DNA from: Anthopleura xanthogrammica
Taxonomy: Eukaryota; Cnidaria; Anthozoa; Actiniaria; Actiniidae
Length of the DNA: 64,000 bases
NCBI GenBank assembly: GCA_964019055.1
Contig: OZ025220.1
Coordinates: 8,678,647 to 8,742,646, forward strand
Reading direction: 5' to 3'
Shown in pieces: positions 23,401-35,200 of the stretch (its first letter is position 1; every line of letters starts with the position of its first letter). The notes under the pieces are model-generated. The model was not told the origin of the DNA and made no database searches. It saw only the letters and a program-made list of their open reading frames with translations. The translations under genes were made by a program, and so were the position numbers.

Positions 23401-25569
23401 TAGTTCTGACACACTATTGAAGATAACATCCAGGCATCTTGGTAATAAACCACTGTCATTGGGTGTCCCAGTCATGGTGTGCGTTTTACCAGAACCAGTG
23501 ATTCCATACGCAAAGGTGAGACCTGAAAAACAATATAAATGATTTCAATTCTAAGTTTTTCATTATGTTATGGCCTGGTCAGGGATACTGCTAAGGGCAG
23601 TTGTTGCACATGCTCAGGGCTTAAAATAACAGCCGTCTGATGATAGTCTTTCTCCATAGCATGTGATGTTCACAATTTGCCATCACAATGAAATAGGGTT
23701 TGGTGGATGTGTGTTTCCATGACATTGTCAGAAAAAAAGAGTACTTTTCAAGGGCACGTGCCTATGGAATTTCATGGTCCAAAGGTCTTGATTCACATCC
23801 ACCAAAACCTACTTTATTGGCTTGTGATTACAATTCTGATCATGCTATTAAGAACTCTAAACCCTTAATAAGATGGACAACTCTCTCAGACAGACAGTAA
23901 TTTATTGGCTGTGGTTCAAAGGGTGTCCGTCTGAGAGAACTCACTGCACCAGTATGTATAAGTTACAACATACTGTATAAGTTACAACATACTGTATAAG
24001 TTACAACATACTGTAGAAGTTACAACATACTGTAGAAGTTACAACATACTGTAGAAGTTACAACATACTGTAGAAGTTACAACATACTGTAGAAGTTACA
24101 ACATACTGTAGAAGTTACAACAAATTTACCATTTTTGCCCCGGAGTAAGTCCTCCACCAGTGGTAATGCAAGCTGATCAAATAGCTCTTTCTGTGTGGTG
24201 TCCTCGTCAAAAACATGCTTGAAGGTGTGTTGCGTCTAAAATAAAAACAATATGTTTTTATATGTAAAATATTTGAGGTTTAAAGAAGTACGGTAATAGC
24301 TAAGATTAGCACTTATTGGTATCTTACCTCTATGCGATGTCCTGACTTGAATGCTTGGGAATACTGCAATACAACCACAGCATAAATCAGGGGGAAATTA
24401 ATAGGAAAGTCCATCTCTCAACAAGTCTCTGGTCCATCAGATAGACCCCTTTCACGTGACGTCAGAGCAGCTCAATTTGGAGGACAAAACAAAAGAATTT
24501 CAATCTCCTGAGAATTGGAACTTATTGTTTTGTCCTTCAAATTGAGTTGCTTTGACATCACGTGAAAGATGTCTATTGCTAGCTTAGCTAAAAATAACTT
24601 GCATGCTGACTGGTAGGTGGGTGTGATGTCATTTTGTAAATGCTGAATCCTTTCTTCAGTATCTTTATTTGATGAATTCTGGCTTTAAATTGTAGGGACA
24701 ATGTTATTGCCCTTGTTGTGACTGTTGTCTTGATGAGTGTGTAGCAATGAGAACAGTGATTACCTTTGGAGCATTAAGCTGTAAGATCTTTTTCTCATCA
24801 TCAATGATTTTAACACAGGATTCTTCATCGTTCTCACCAAGAGGTTTTATCCTACAATATACCTATAAATGGTTCAAATAATAATAAAAAATAAAACTCC
24901 AGAACCCGTGATTAAATAAATTTTATTCATTTAAATGGAAAAACACTACCCACTGCGCATAATTAGTTGTTAGGATTTGAAAATAAACGACCCAAATATA
25001 GAAAAATTAATTATCAAGATGACTATAAACTGGCAAGAGAATTTTAAAAATTTTTGAGAAATTCTACGTATATTTAGAACAAAAGCATCGTATCTTTGAA
25101 ATCCCAGATTATTTTCAGGCTGATAAAGACTAATTATAAACTAAATGAATTCGTAAAATCCTTAGCTTTTAGTTCAATTTTAAAGAGATCGAGTAAAAGT
25201 CGTTGTTTTCGATTGACAAGAAAACAACCTTCGACCAAAAAACGCGGGATTCTGTCACTGGATAAAAATGAAGATTGTAGATAAAAGACTCGTTCTTTTG
25301 GCTTATGATTCCTAAGGAATAAACTGTGATTATAGAGAAAGATATTACGTTACTTTTTGAGAAAGAAACAGTAGAGATTATAAGGAAAATTTGACTTACT
25401 TCGACAGGATCTTTGAGCTTGTTTCCCTGCGGTCTTCGAGGAGTCTTTCTCGGTGTCTTCGTATTCCCTGGAGTTTTCGACCTGTTTTACACCACAAAAA
25501 CGAACAAAATAAGCACATGAACGCCACAGAGAGTTAGATTAATAAGTACTGCACTTACAAAGGCCTCAT
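11494..25569 (-). CDS. KIF23: KIF23 / MKLP1 kinesin-6, centralspindlin motor
   Basis: Plus-end kinesin that pairs with RACGAP1 to build centralspindlin for the central spindle and cytokinesis. About 33 coding exons; the first ones join in phase: 25559-25569 (ATG), 25400-25481, 24764-24862, 24328-24363, 24130-24235, 23386-23522 (P-loop [10 protein letters not shown]), 22423-22541, 21816-21882, 21323-21429, 20901-21013, 20539-20660 (SSRSHSVF), 20271-20373 (DLAGSER), 19504-19595, 19034-19153 ([14 protein letters not shown]), 18593-18654, 17969-18003, 17817-17864, 17463-17536, 17245-17347, 16699-16757. Coiled-coil exons lie near 16.39, 16.23, 16.09, 15.40, 15.23 and 14.83 kb. Tail exons lie near 14.41, 13.90, 13.49, 12.91, 12.17, 11.87 and 11.52 kb (stop about 11495, AATAAA a few bases on). 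The tail keeps the RHRRSKS block (14-3-3/Aurora B region of human MKLP1), the Arf6-binding-like [15 protein letters not shown] and the RKRRAS nuclear-localisation/Aurora site. Later exon edges are approximate. Confidence 0.95.
12540..12704. mobile_element. Hairpin element in KIF23 intron (family M)
   Basis: Inverted repeat: GTGGAGAGGACCACAGCATT and CTAGTCTTC on the left, GAAGACTAG and AGGCTGTGGTCCACTCCAC on the right. Outer arms are TTGTCTCTTAATTGA and TCAATCGTGAGACAA. Confidence 0.8.
13211..13394. mobile_element. MITE family F (CAGGGCTCGAAATA ends), KIF23 intron
   Basis: Left end GTGCTCGAAATAGGGGCCTG, right end TTTCTATTTCGAGCCCTG. Ends of this type are typical of hAT-like non-autonomous elements (inference). 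A clearer copy is at 50720-50859. Confidence 0.7.
13690..13855. repeat. Degenerate ATG/ATC trinucleotide-rich tract
   Basis: Mixed GATGATGAT/GGTGGTGAT sequence in a KIF23 intron. The His/Tyr-rich frame across it is an artefact. Confidence 0.8.
14105..14260 (+). mobile_element. tRNA-derived SINE, family 2
   Basis: Contains CTTAGTTGCTTAGTGTTCGG, CAGAACTAGAGGTCCATG and a B-box-like GCTTTGATCCTC. It matches the copy at 63.62-63.78 kb over about 120 bp. Confidence 0.65.
16857..17066. mobile_element. Hairpin MITE family C, copy 2 (KIF23 intron)
   Basis: Begins CCCCTTCACAGTTTCCTGTG and ends AGGGAACTGTGAAGGGGAC-like. Inner arms share TTTGCATCGAAGCGAGA and TCTCACTTCGATGCAA. Confidence 0.88.
17632..17795. 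mobile_element. Hairpin element in KIF23 intron (family N)
   Basis: Left arm GAGTCAAGTTGGCATTAATG and GGGACTGTTTTAGGGGA; right arm TCCCCTAAAACAGTCC and GTGATGCCAACTCAATTCAG. Stem of about 75 bp. Confidence 0.8.
18755..18840. mobile_element. Possible LINE/SINE tail with (ATACA)n
   Basis: CAATACAATACAATACAATAAACTTTATTT followed by AGAGGGTGACACATTAACCC. The TTTATTTA..AGAGGGTGACAC block recurs at 62470 bp, so it is a dispersed repeat end. Confidence 0.5.
19318..19450. repeat. Dispersed repeat (GGTTCTCTCCTGTGCTTCTC family)
   Basis: Shares GTTTTCCTCCCTCC..AAAATCAACTTCTAAATT with 20745-20870 and 46485-46550, and in reverse with 51235-51310 and 41660-41725. Likely the body of the SINE family whose pol III head is at 44.7 kb. 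Confidence 0.65.
22590..22930. mobile_element. Family B copy interrupted by family E MITE
   Basis: Family B sequence (GGGCATAACGTTTTTCCATTTCAGACCATG) runs to 22689 and resumes at 22867 with TGTCTTCTCATTACACAACCAT, as in the uninterrupted copy at 3.5 kb. The 177-bp family E element sits between, flanked by TCTATG on both sides. Confidence 0.85.
22690..22866. mobile_element. MITE family E, copy 1
   Basis: 177 bp, starts CAGAGCTTTCAATA and ends TATTGAAAGCTCTG, flanked by a 6-bp TCTATG duplication. It differs from the copy at 42691-42867 at only four positions seen by eye, all transitions. Confidence 0.92.
23953..24125. repeat. 19-bp tandem repeat in KIF23 intron
   Basis: About nine copies of AGTTACAACATACTGTAGA end a few bases before the donor of exon 24130-24235 on the minus strand. 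The first three copies read TATA where the rest read TAGA. Confidence 0.95.
24442..24575. mobile_element. Hairpin MITE family A, inverted copy (KIF23 intron)
   Basis: Begins TAGACCCCTTTCACGTGACG and ends CATCACGTGAAAGATGTCTA, with the full internal GGAGGACAAAAC/GTTTTGTCC arms. Both ends carry a CACGTG E-box. Confidence 0.92.
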
Positions 25570-26059
25570 TATTGCGTTATTTTTAAGATTTCGGCATCAA
25601 AAAGTGGTTTTTTGAAGAAGATTTTGGCAAAGTTCTTCGTTATCAGACACGATGAAAATATTGAAAGAAACCGCCTCGTTTGAACCGACCAATCAGAACA
25701 CACCATGACGTCGCCTCATGACGCATGGCTAAATAGATACAAACTGCTGGCTCACGGGCTCAAGTTATTTTTATATCTATCCATATTTATATTTATTGCC
25801 ATTTATTATTTATTTATCATTAATTAATAAAATAGGCTAAAATTCTAAATTTTAAAAACTCTATCATAACAAAAGGTTTTAAAAATCAATGAAATATTTA
25901 AAAATAGTTTTTGGGGACTTCTTGAAGCTCCGTTGAAAGTACTATAAGTGAAAGTGGCAATTATGTACAAATGTTCAGATTTGATTCCACGTCCAGCAGA
26001 TTAAAAAAAATGAAATTTTTCTTACTGACTGTCTTTCGAGCTGTCTGTCCTGTCTATTT
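25570..26059. other. KIF23 promoter-side intergenic region
   Basis: 5' flank of KIF23. Contains ACGTCG and CCAAT-like ACCAATCAGAACA (25689-25701). No gene was seen to the microsatellite. Confidence 0.45.
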
Positions 26060-26712
<653 letters not shown>

Positions 26713-27154
26713 CGCATGCCCGACGAAATGCCAGTAGAATGACTGTTTGCATATGTGTCTTTCTTTTCGTCCTTCGTCAAAATTCGTGAAAGAAAAGCGA
26801 AGGGGGCTGATACTTGAAAATGTGGTAGATATTAGCAAAAGTGTCATGGTGAGAATTAACACAGCCCCCACAGCCCCTCCCTCTCCGATGCCCATGCCTC
26901 CCCCCCCCCCCCCCCCACTGTTCCCCACTAAACAAACTAAAATGAAATCTTGACCTCACAACTAGCTTTATTTATTCATTCTTTAGCATTTTACGCATCG
27001 ATAAACCGTGTTTCTCTTCAACATTTTACTTCATCTTAAACATATTTTGCTTTGCTGAACTGTGTAGGAAAAACTCGTACATTTTCGTTGAATTTAACAA
27101 TTAAAGAATACGTTTTGGATCAGTATATTTTGTTCTTATCGACAAAAGATTTAT

Positions 27155-28152
27155 CTAGCACAATCTTTCATTACAACATGAGTGCCATCTTGGGTCGTAA
27201 TTGACCGGGCCGCAGCAGGCATACTTGCTAATGGCCTTCCAAAGAACCCTTCCAGCGCAGCATACGTAAGACCTTGGGTCGTAATTGACCGGGCCGCAGC
27301 AGGCATACTTGCTAATGGCCTTCCAAAGGACCCTTCCAGCGCAGCATACGTAAGACCTTGGGTCGTAATTGACCGGGCCGCAGCAGGCATACTTGTTAAT
27401 GGCCTTCCAAAGGACCCTTCCAGCGCAGCACACGTAAGACCTTGTTTCGTAGCTAACACTGCCACATGCAGCACGCCATCTACGCTCTACACTCAGCTCT
27501 AAAAAGAAAGAAAAAATCCTTAAAGGCGCAGATACACGGTGTAACATTGCGCGCAATATTGCAGGCAATGTTCAGTGCTGAAGTAGGATTTTTTTCTACT
27601 TTTGCACTGACATTGCGTGCAACAAATTTCGTCGTGTTCCATTGCTCGAAACATGAAACTGCCTGCAATATTGCGTGAAAAGTTGCACCGTCTGTCCGTA
27701 GCTTAATTTTTCAAGGAAATCCAACTTGTACAAGCTTTTTAAGAAACGCTGTGTGTCTTTTTCCCCATTATTTTCTTCCTTTTCTTTTTTTGAAAATCTT
27801 CAGTTTTTGATGAGACCGTTCGGCTGTTGGCACCGAGCGTCAAGCTTGGCAATTCAGTAAAAATAGCACTGCAAAACTTGCTTAAACATACAAATAATGC
27901 AAACACAGTAACAAACATAAGAACTAGAAGATTCATCATTCTCGGATGCTAAAGACTGTTACGTATTACCTGTAATAATCAGCGAGCCGTTAAACCAATA
28001 CTGAAAGTTTATCTTATAAGAAAATTTGCTATACTTTTTGGCTGACTTTAAATACCTTCAACATCATCATCATAGCTTGGATAGGAATACACCACTACAA
28101 CCATGAGAACAACTACCAGGAAAACCTCCATGGTCAATCTCAGGCAGGCCAT
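27155..28152 (-). CDS. Galaxin-like secreted di-cysteine repeat protein
   Basis: Two exons that join in phase: 28056-28152 (ATG) and 27155-27498 (TAG), 146 residues. Exon 1 encodes a signal peptide (VFLVVVLMVVVVYS) and a short acidic DDDVEE linker. Exon 2 encodes an arginine-rich spacer, then three and a half 28-residue repeats of CCGPVNYDPRSYVCCAGRV plus LWKAISKYA, closing with SCCNERLC. Paired cysteines, a YDP block and CCxGxV match the repeat of galaxins, extracellular proteins first known from coral skeleton organic matrix and also found in non-calcifying animals. The mature protein has no other domain, so it is a minimal repeat protein. The 84-bp DNA units are almost identical, pointing to recent amplification or gene conversion. 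A TATA box lies about 80 bp upstream and AATAAA about 175 bp downstream of the stop (near 26970). Role in biomineralisation is inference only. Confidence 0.82.
27190..27440 (-). repeat. 84-bp coding tandem repeat of the galaxin-like gene
   Basis: Three units start at 27190, 27274 and 27358 and differ at only a few bases each. Confidence 0.97.
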
Positions 28153-28232
28153 CTTTAGTTTGCAAACAGGCTCAGTTTTCAGTAAATGTCGTAGATATTT
28201 CTGTCCTTTCCTGTTGAAGCTTTAGGCTAGGG

Positions 28233-28240
28233 CTTATATA
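28233..28240 (-). promoter_or_regulatory. TATA box of the galaxin-like gene
   Basis: TATATAAG on the minus strand, 81 bp upstream of the ATG. This leaves a 5' UTR of about 50 bases if transcription starts 25-30 bp downstream. Confidence 0.7.
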
Positions 28241-28254
28241 CGGAACCCATTGAC

Positions 28255-28470
28255 TTTTTTTTAGCTCTGCGACTATTTTTAGCTTGGCTACTATTTTTAG
28301 CTTGGCGACATTTTTTTACCTTGACGACTCTTTTTTTAACTTGGCTTTTTTTTTTTTTTACCTTGACGACTCTTTTTTACCTTGACGACTCTTTTTTTAA
28401 CTTGGCTTTTTTTTTAGCTTGGCGACTTTTTTTTAAATTGGCGATTTTTTTGGCGACTTTAACTTAGCTT
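28255..28470. repeat. Degenerate T-rich repeat with TTGGCGAC/TTGACGAC units
   Basis: Around ten imperfect units of 20-30 bp, poly-T plus AGCTTGGCGACT or ACCTTGACGACT, immediately upstream of the galaxin-like promoter. Confidence 0.85.
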
Positions 28471-31400
28471 GGTCGAAACTTGGACGACGTACAAACAACT
28501 TCGCATTTGGTTACGTGCCTTGAGAGCATGTGAGAATATGGCAGCACAGGCTTACCAGATTACCAGACTAAGTATCTGTGGCTTCGAAGTTTGGGCTTCC
28601 TGTGGTCTCATCAAGCTGATCTGAAATAGTGACGTAGAAATGACGTCACTGTAAAACTGAGGTGTCATATTTGATTAGATGCGCCGCTTTCTGGCACAAG
28701 CGAAAAATATAAACATTGCAATAAAAATATATAAATCGTTAATTATTGTGTCACTGTTATCAAACACTTTAATATTAGCAACGATATTTTTTTCATTTGT
28801 TGGCCTGGAAATCCATAATATCAAGAAGGAATGTGAGAGGTCAGGCTACCAAGGGTGACACCTTAGTTTTGCAAATTTTATCGATTTTGATTGGCTAACA
28901 TTTTTTCTCAAATAAGCTGGATGTTCGTTTGATTTCAAAGGAAAATAAACGGCTCCAACATATTCACCTCAAATCGACACGAAACGGCCGTCCGATTGGT
29001 AGAGATTTGTGACGTTTCCGTTCGGGAAATGGAACCAGCTGATCTGAGAAAAAAATATGAACCAATCAGAATCAAGAAAATTTGGCAGGCCAGGCAGGCC
29101 AAGCTATGCATGAGTATGCTTAGAAGATCTGATATATGCGAAATATTAAGAAAATCCTAAGAAAAAAACACATTTGAGTTTTACCTAACTGCTATTGGCA
29201 TTATTATATTATTGTTCACGATTTTCGGCGGCCATTTTGAAATAGGGCAAAGCCGGCAAAATATATAGAAATCTGGATCACTTTGACTTCCCGTAACTCC
29301 ACTCAATTTTGTTGGATTTTCAAATGATTTAAACTCCAATAACCATGCATCAGGCATATAAAGCAGCTGTTGGACTGAAAATAAGATCAATGTAAGTATT
29401 TTAACTACCATGTACGAGTCACTCTTTTTTCTATAATTTCCATAACTCACTTGCCGATGGTTTTATTATGAAATTAATTTACAGCTTTTCAATATCCATC
29501 ATATCAAGGATCATAAATAACAACGAAAATATCTTTTGAAAAAAGTTTAACTTTTGAAATTCAGACAAAAATTGAGTCCCACATCATAACGTTTTATGTA
29601 CAGATGATAACTGCCACCCCATTTTGATTCCGGCAAAGTTTTTGGCAGCATGGAAGTGAGGATCAAGGTCACGTGGCCGCCTTTAGCCCGTAAAGTTATG
29701 TGCCCATAGCAATTTTGGCGAGTTTTAAGTAAAGAATGCATTTCCTGTACCGTTCTGCCATATCATATCCCTCACCCCTCACCCCGACCTCGTAGGTGAA
29801 ACTCTTGGGATTACGTAAAGGGAGACTTTGCGTCAAATATAAAAATTCAACAAATGGAAAATATTTCTCAATATATTTTCGTATCTGTCATTTCTCCATT
29901 GTCCTCCCTGGGTTCACCCTGGGTTCTCCCTGTGTTTGTAGAAGCAATGTGGGCGAGAATGTGAGAGAATTCATGTTTTTATCATATGGAAAATTTTAAA
30001 CGAAAAGCCTTGAAACCGTTTATAATCTAAAAATGTTGTGAGTTTGCAGGGGTTTCATCCATGTGTTTCTCCATGTGAATGATTATTTTCCATAAAACTA
30101 ATTTTTCAAGTGATATAAGGAGGAAGAGGATCAATAGACCTGTTTTACCAATACGGAAGCCATCTTAAATTATAGATGCCATGCAAGAGGGCAAACGTGG
30201 AAATATTCATAAAGCATAGAGTGGCGGGGTTACTTTCTCAAAAACAAATTATGCTTTGGTGTTTTACATATCGCTCCAACCTACAGCAAATTCAATTGGT
30301 TTTTAGATGTGTTTCTCATTGGATAACATTAAATTATATAAAAAGACACCCTGACAGCTGTGCATACTATAACTTTTCCAATAATTGTCCCCTCGGCATC
30401 CCATAATGTCTTACTTAAAACAATAAAATTAAAGATGGCCGCTGTATCGGTAAAAAAGGTCTATATCCACATACATAGGTTTGTAACGGATATACAGATA
30501 CAAAGCCTAGGCTGCTTGTGGTCTGACCTCTTGGCAATGCATGGTTTCCCTCTCCTTAGTTACCGTTGCTATGTCACACAAGCTCAACAAATTAGCTAGA
30601 ATATCTCAGAATTTAAAACTCTTATCGTGATTATAAATTGTTTCAATTTTTAACTGTTCTTTGAAAATAAAAGAAATATTGTTTCGAAATTCTCGTAGTA
30701 TTTTTTAAAACAGACCCTGTGTAGTTGTTTGTACGTGGGACAAGATTCTAATTCCACTGGGAAAACTGCTGAACATGGCATCAATATGTTGTTTGGTTCG
30801 ACCCGGAAATCAAATTTTCAGACGACTAACGTCACACTTTGTTTGTAATATGCATCACCATATTTGGTATTCTGTCTGCGTCAACAGCTGCTTTTCTTGG
30901 AATTGAAAACTTGTTTGTCTTTCTTAACTTTGCTCTGCATTTGTTGTCAAACGATGTTAAATCTGAAGAAACCATTGCTTTAACATCTTTAACCGTATCT
31001 TTATCGCTTTTTACAACAGCTAGACTGTTGCTGAAGCGAAATTCAAGATGTGAATCGAGTATTTTGTCGTAAAAATGGCGAAACTGAGTTGTGATGAAAT
31101 CGAGGACCGAGGGTCTCTACAGGGTTCTTGCAGATCGTCTTGAATTTAGCAGTGAATGGTAAGCTAATTTATCAAAGTTCGAGCTAACGAACTTCCTGGA
31201 TAAGAACAATGACAAATACAATATTTTCTTAGCAAATAAATGTTGAGAAATAAGCTTAAAACTTGAGAATTAGATAGCAAGCTAATTATCATAATTAGCA
31301 AGCTCAGTCTAGCGGATGGGTCAAGTGATAGCATTCAGTCGGATTGCATGGATAAAGACATCAAAAAAATTCTTGAAAAAAGTTTGGAAAAGTAAAGTGT

Positions 31401-32155
31401 AATATATACGGGGAGCATTCACACAGACTAAGGAAGATGCTCTTTCTGAAATTTGACATTCTTAATTCGATAGAAGCAAAACCAACCTAAGGGATCATGA
31501 TGCGGCTTAATTCTGCAGTGTATGGCGTCGAGGGTTGTGATAAATATTGTATAGCATATCACATCTAAATTTTGAGTTATACGATTTAAAATTTATCAAA
31601 AATTCCCCGTTTATATGCATAACTTTACAACTACCTACGACCATTTGCGAGGTTTCGTGAGGCGTGACGCGACAAGGTTTTCAAAAGTTTATCGTTGCGC
31701 GTATGACGTCACTTTCATTGAATTGCTACCACTGACAGGAACGCATTCGTTTAATGGCGGACCGAAAATGCCGAACTTTACAGGCTAAATACAACATCTT
31801 CCCGGTCTCGTATCGAAATAAAAGTTTGACAATTAACTATATAACATGTCTACTTTTATAAGATATATTCTTTAGGGATAGTGTCATTTTCGTAAGACTA
31901 GCACTTTAATGTAGTTGTCCATATTGAATTTGTGCACAAACCCAAAATACAAGAGTCACCACCACCATCATCATCATTACAACGTCCTAGACTTACTTCA
32001 TCATAACATATAAAGTAATATATTAATGAAATTATTATTTATGATAGTGGTTGCCCTCCAATTCACATGACCTCCCCATCAGACCCATCAGACCATCATG
32101 AACCTTTGCAGTAAAAATGGTATTGAATTTATCTAATTTTCTAATTGCTTTTACT
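28471..32155. other. Intergenic region with dispersed repeats
   Basis: No convincing exon. 30530-31070 is a diverged copy of a repeat also at 38850-39060 (shared CAAATTTTCAGACGACTAAC and TTTGGTATTCTGTCTGCG) and partly at 22930-23190. ATGGCGGACC (YY1-like) lies at 31754 and TGACGTCA at about 31704, both possible promoter elements for the RNase L-like gene. Confidence 0.5.
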
Positions 32156-32222
32156 TTTAGACTTAGCTGAACAAAATAAAAGCAATTCCAAGAAGCTTCA
32201 ATCAAAGTATCCGCAATAATGT

Positions 32223-35200
32223 ATGATTAAGGGTAAACAGACGGCTGCATTGCAGACAAGTGCCCACTGCATGATGGCAGGAACAGGTAATCACCAAAAT
32301 GCTGTCGAGACTGACGTGAAATGGCCTTTGATTCAAGCTGTTAATAATCATGATAAAAGTGAAGTAGAGAGATTGATCAATGATGAAGGGGTTGATGTCA
32401 ATGAAGCTGATGCCCAGGGAAATACAGCTTTGCTGTGTGCAGTCCAGAGTAATGTTGACCTTCATATTATTGAAGTTTTAGTTGAAAAAGGTGGAGCTAA
32501 CGTTAATGCTCGAGAACGTTATACCCAAAGAACTTCTTTATTCTATGCCGTCACAAAATCAACAAAGACAGCTTCATATCTTTTTGAGAATAAAGATTGC
32601 TTCTTTAATGATTCTGTGGTCTCCAGCATCTTGTCATTTTTTATAGAGAGCCTTTGTACAAAAAGGCACGATTCTCATCCAACAATTGATGAGGTCTTAC
32701 CTCTGCTGCAAGCTAAAGGCCTAACGCCCGAAGTATTTGCTAAGTCAATAGTGAACATCTTGCTGTGCAAAATTCCTCTTCTTTTAACGTCTGCGATTGA
32801 TGGTCATCGACCCAGAAACTCACAACACCCAATGTTTCATTTGCACCGAAAAAGGAAATCGTTTTTAGATATCTTGAAGGACGTAAGCGGGTGTGATTAT
32901 CTCGAGAACTATCAAAGGAAGGAAAGCATCAAGGAGGTTTTGGAGATGATAGAATATAAGAGAAATATTTCAGATATTCTCCATTTGCTAAAGGAGCACG
33001 GTCCCGACCCCAACTTTGCTGATTCAGATGGCAATACTGCTCTTCACTATGCAACTTGTTTACCATGGATATGCATTCCTCAAGACACTGACGTCAAGGC
33101 AATATGTGAAGAGTTACAGAGCTTTGGAGTTCCGTTGAACAAAAAGAACCATCTATATGAAACACCCCTCTTGTTCTGCTTGTCTGGAAGCATAGCACAT
33201 TTAGAAGATGATGTTAAGTCAACAGCAATGAAGACATTGGTGGAAGTCTGCAACTTTCTAGTGACACGTGGATCAAGTTTAAACGAAACGCCCCAAAATG
33301 GAGAGTCCGTTTTTCACTTGGTCATTAAGCTTTTTCAGCAAGGTTTCAAAATACCCGATCAAAGAGTTAGAGAGGGTGTTATTGATGAAACAATGAACAT
33401 TTTGCATTTGTTTCAACGCCCGAATGTGGGCAACGTTGCTCGGGAAAGCGATGGTAATCACCATAATTCCCCACTTCATCTGTGGGCGTCGTTAGTATTA
33501 ACGACACCTGTTCAAGATTACACTAGAGTAACTCGAGAACATTCTTTTGAGACACTTTTGGAAGTTATATTGAGACATCTCTTAGAATGCGGTGCACTTA
33601 AGAATGGTAGAAACAAGAAGGAAGAAACTCCTCTACATCTGTGCAACACTTGGAGTGCAGTGAAGCTCTTAATCCATAATGGCGCAAACACAAACGATAA
33701 GGATTCATTGAAACGTCCACCTCTTCTTGTGGCAGCAAGCAAGCAAACGTTTAGGAATCCTTCTAAGGAAAAGAATCGTTTTTATCCAGATGTCCAAGAG
33801 GAAGCAGGCCCTTTTTTTAGAGCTGCTATTGAAAAGAAACTTGATCCATGGGCAGTTGACAAATGCCATAAGTCTGTTTTGGGTTTTCTTATTGCATTTG
33901 ACATCTATGATCTATCCAAAGCCTTAATCGAGGTTGCTTGTAGCTTGAAAGAGAAAGAAATCTTTGTTTCTCTGCTGAAGGCAATTTGCAAAGATGAATC
34001 TCTGCATACGCATTGGAAAGTTGAGCTTGTTGAAAAGGTTCTATCATGTGCAAAGGAAAGGAACATTAATGTAGTTAACGAAGCCTTTGACGTTTGCTGT
34101 GAAACTATATCACAATTGAGTGGTATGGTTGATGATGAGCCACCTCGTTCTAACGACGAAACATTTGAAGCGGAATCAGATGGTATGGTTGATGAGCCAA
34201 CTACTTCCAACCACGAAACAGCAGAGGAATCAAATGGTATAGTTGATGGGCCACCTACTTCCAACAACGGATCAGTTCTGAAAAATTCTGAAATTGAAAA
34301 CACCCCCCATTGCATGATTGCTAAAATGCTTCGTTCACATGGAGCTGAATTGTCAGGCAAATCCTATGAAACGCTAAAGACGAAATGTAACCAAATCGAA
34401 AAAATTCTGGGAGACATCCAAGTTGAAGTACTTCTTCCTTGGACGTCTAGATCAAAAACACATAAAAATACGCTAGACAAAGTTGCTAAGTGTCAAGAGT
34501 ACCAGGAAATTGGTGAGTCAATTTGTTGCCACAAGGATCCTGCAGCCGGGTCGTTTGGTGCTGATGTTTTTGTAGGAATCAACAAGCTGAATAGCAAAGA
34601 AGTGGCCATTAGGCGCATCGGGGAAACACAATGCAAACAAGAATTGAAGAATCTCTATGCTCATTTAGACTGTGAGCAAGTAATTCGTTATTTGCTTCAC
34701 TTAGAGGATAATGATGCCGACCTTTACATTGTTTTTGAACTGATGGAGGGTAATCTTGATGACTACTTCAATGATACTGCTGCCTTTGACCCCAAGAAAG
34801 GTACAAGTCTTTGTGGAGATATAGTTAAGGGGTTGAACTATTTGCACGAGCACAATTACATCAGCCATTTTCAGGATCATCTTAAGCCAACAAGCATTTT
34901 CTATAAAACACATCCTGAACTGTGCTTGAAAATCACCGACTTTGACCATAGCCGGCCCGAAACGTCTACCTATGTTTGTTTGTCACCAGAAGTGTTGACG
35001 AACCCTGAAAATCATTCCAATTCTTCTGACATGTTTTCTTGTGGGTTACTCCTGCGTCATATCTTGTCAAAAGGAAAGCATCCATTTTGTCCAGCTGATT
35101 GTACCAACAAAAGTGAAACGGACATCGTTTCCGAAACAGAACGTAACATAATAGAGAATGATAGGGAAATAGAGAACTCTCTTTCTCCTCCTGAAGCCGC

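Noticed and set aside
23953..24125. CRISPR-like array
   Set aside because: Direct tandem repeats with no spacers in animal DNA.
27739..27939. Signal-peptide-like frame between the galaxin-like exons
   Set aside because: The flanking exons join in phase without it, and no donor or acceptor pair supports its inclusion.
30839..31072. 77-residue hydrophobic frame
   Set aside because: Lies in a dispersed repeat also found at 38.9 kb where the frame is broken.
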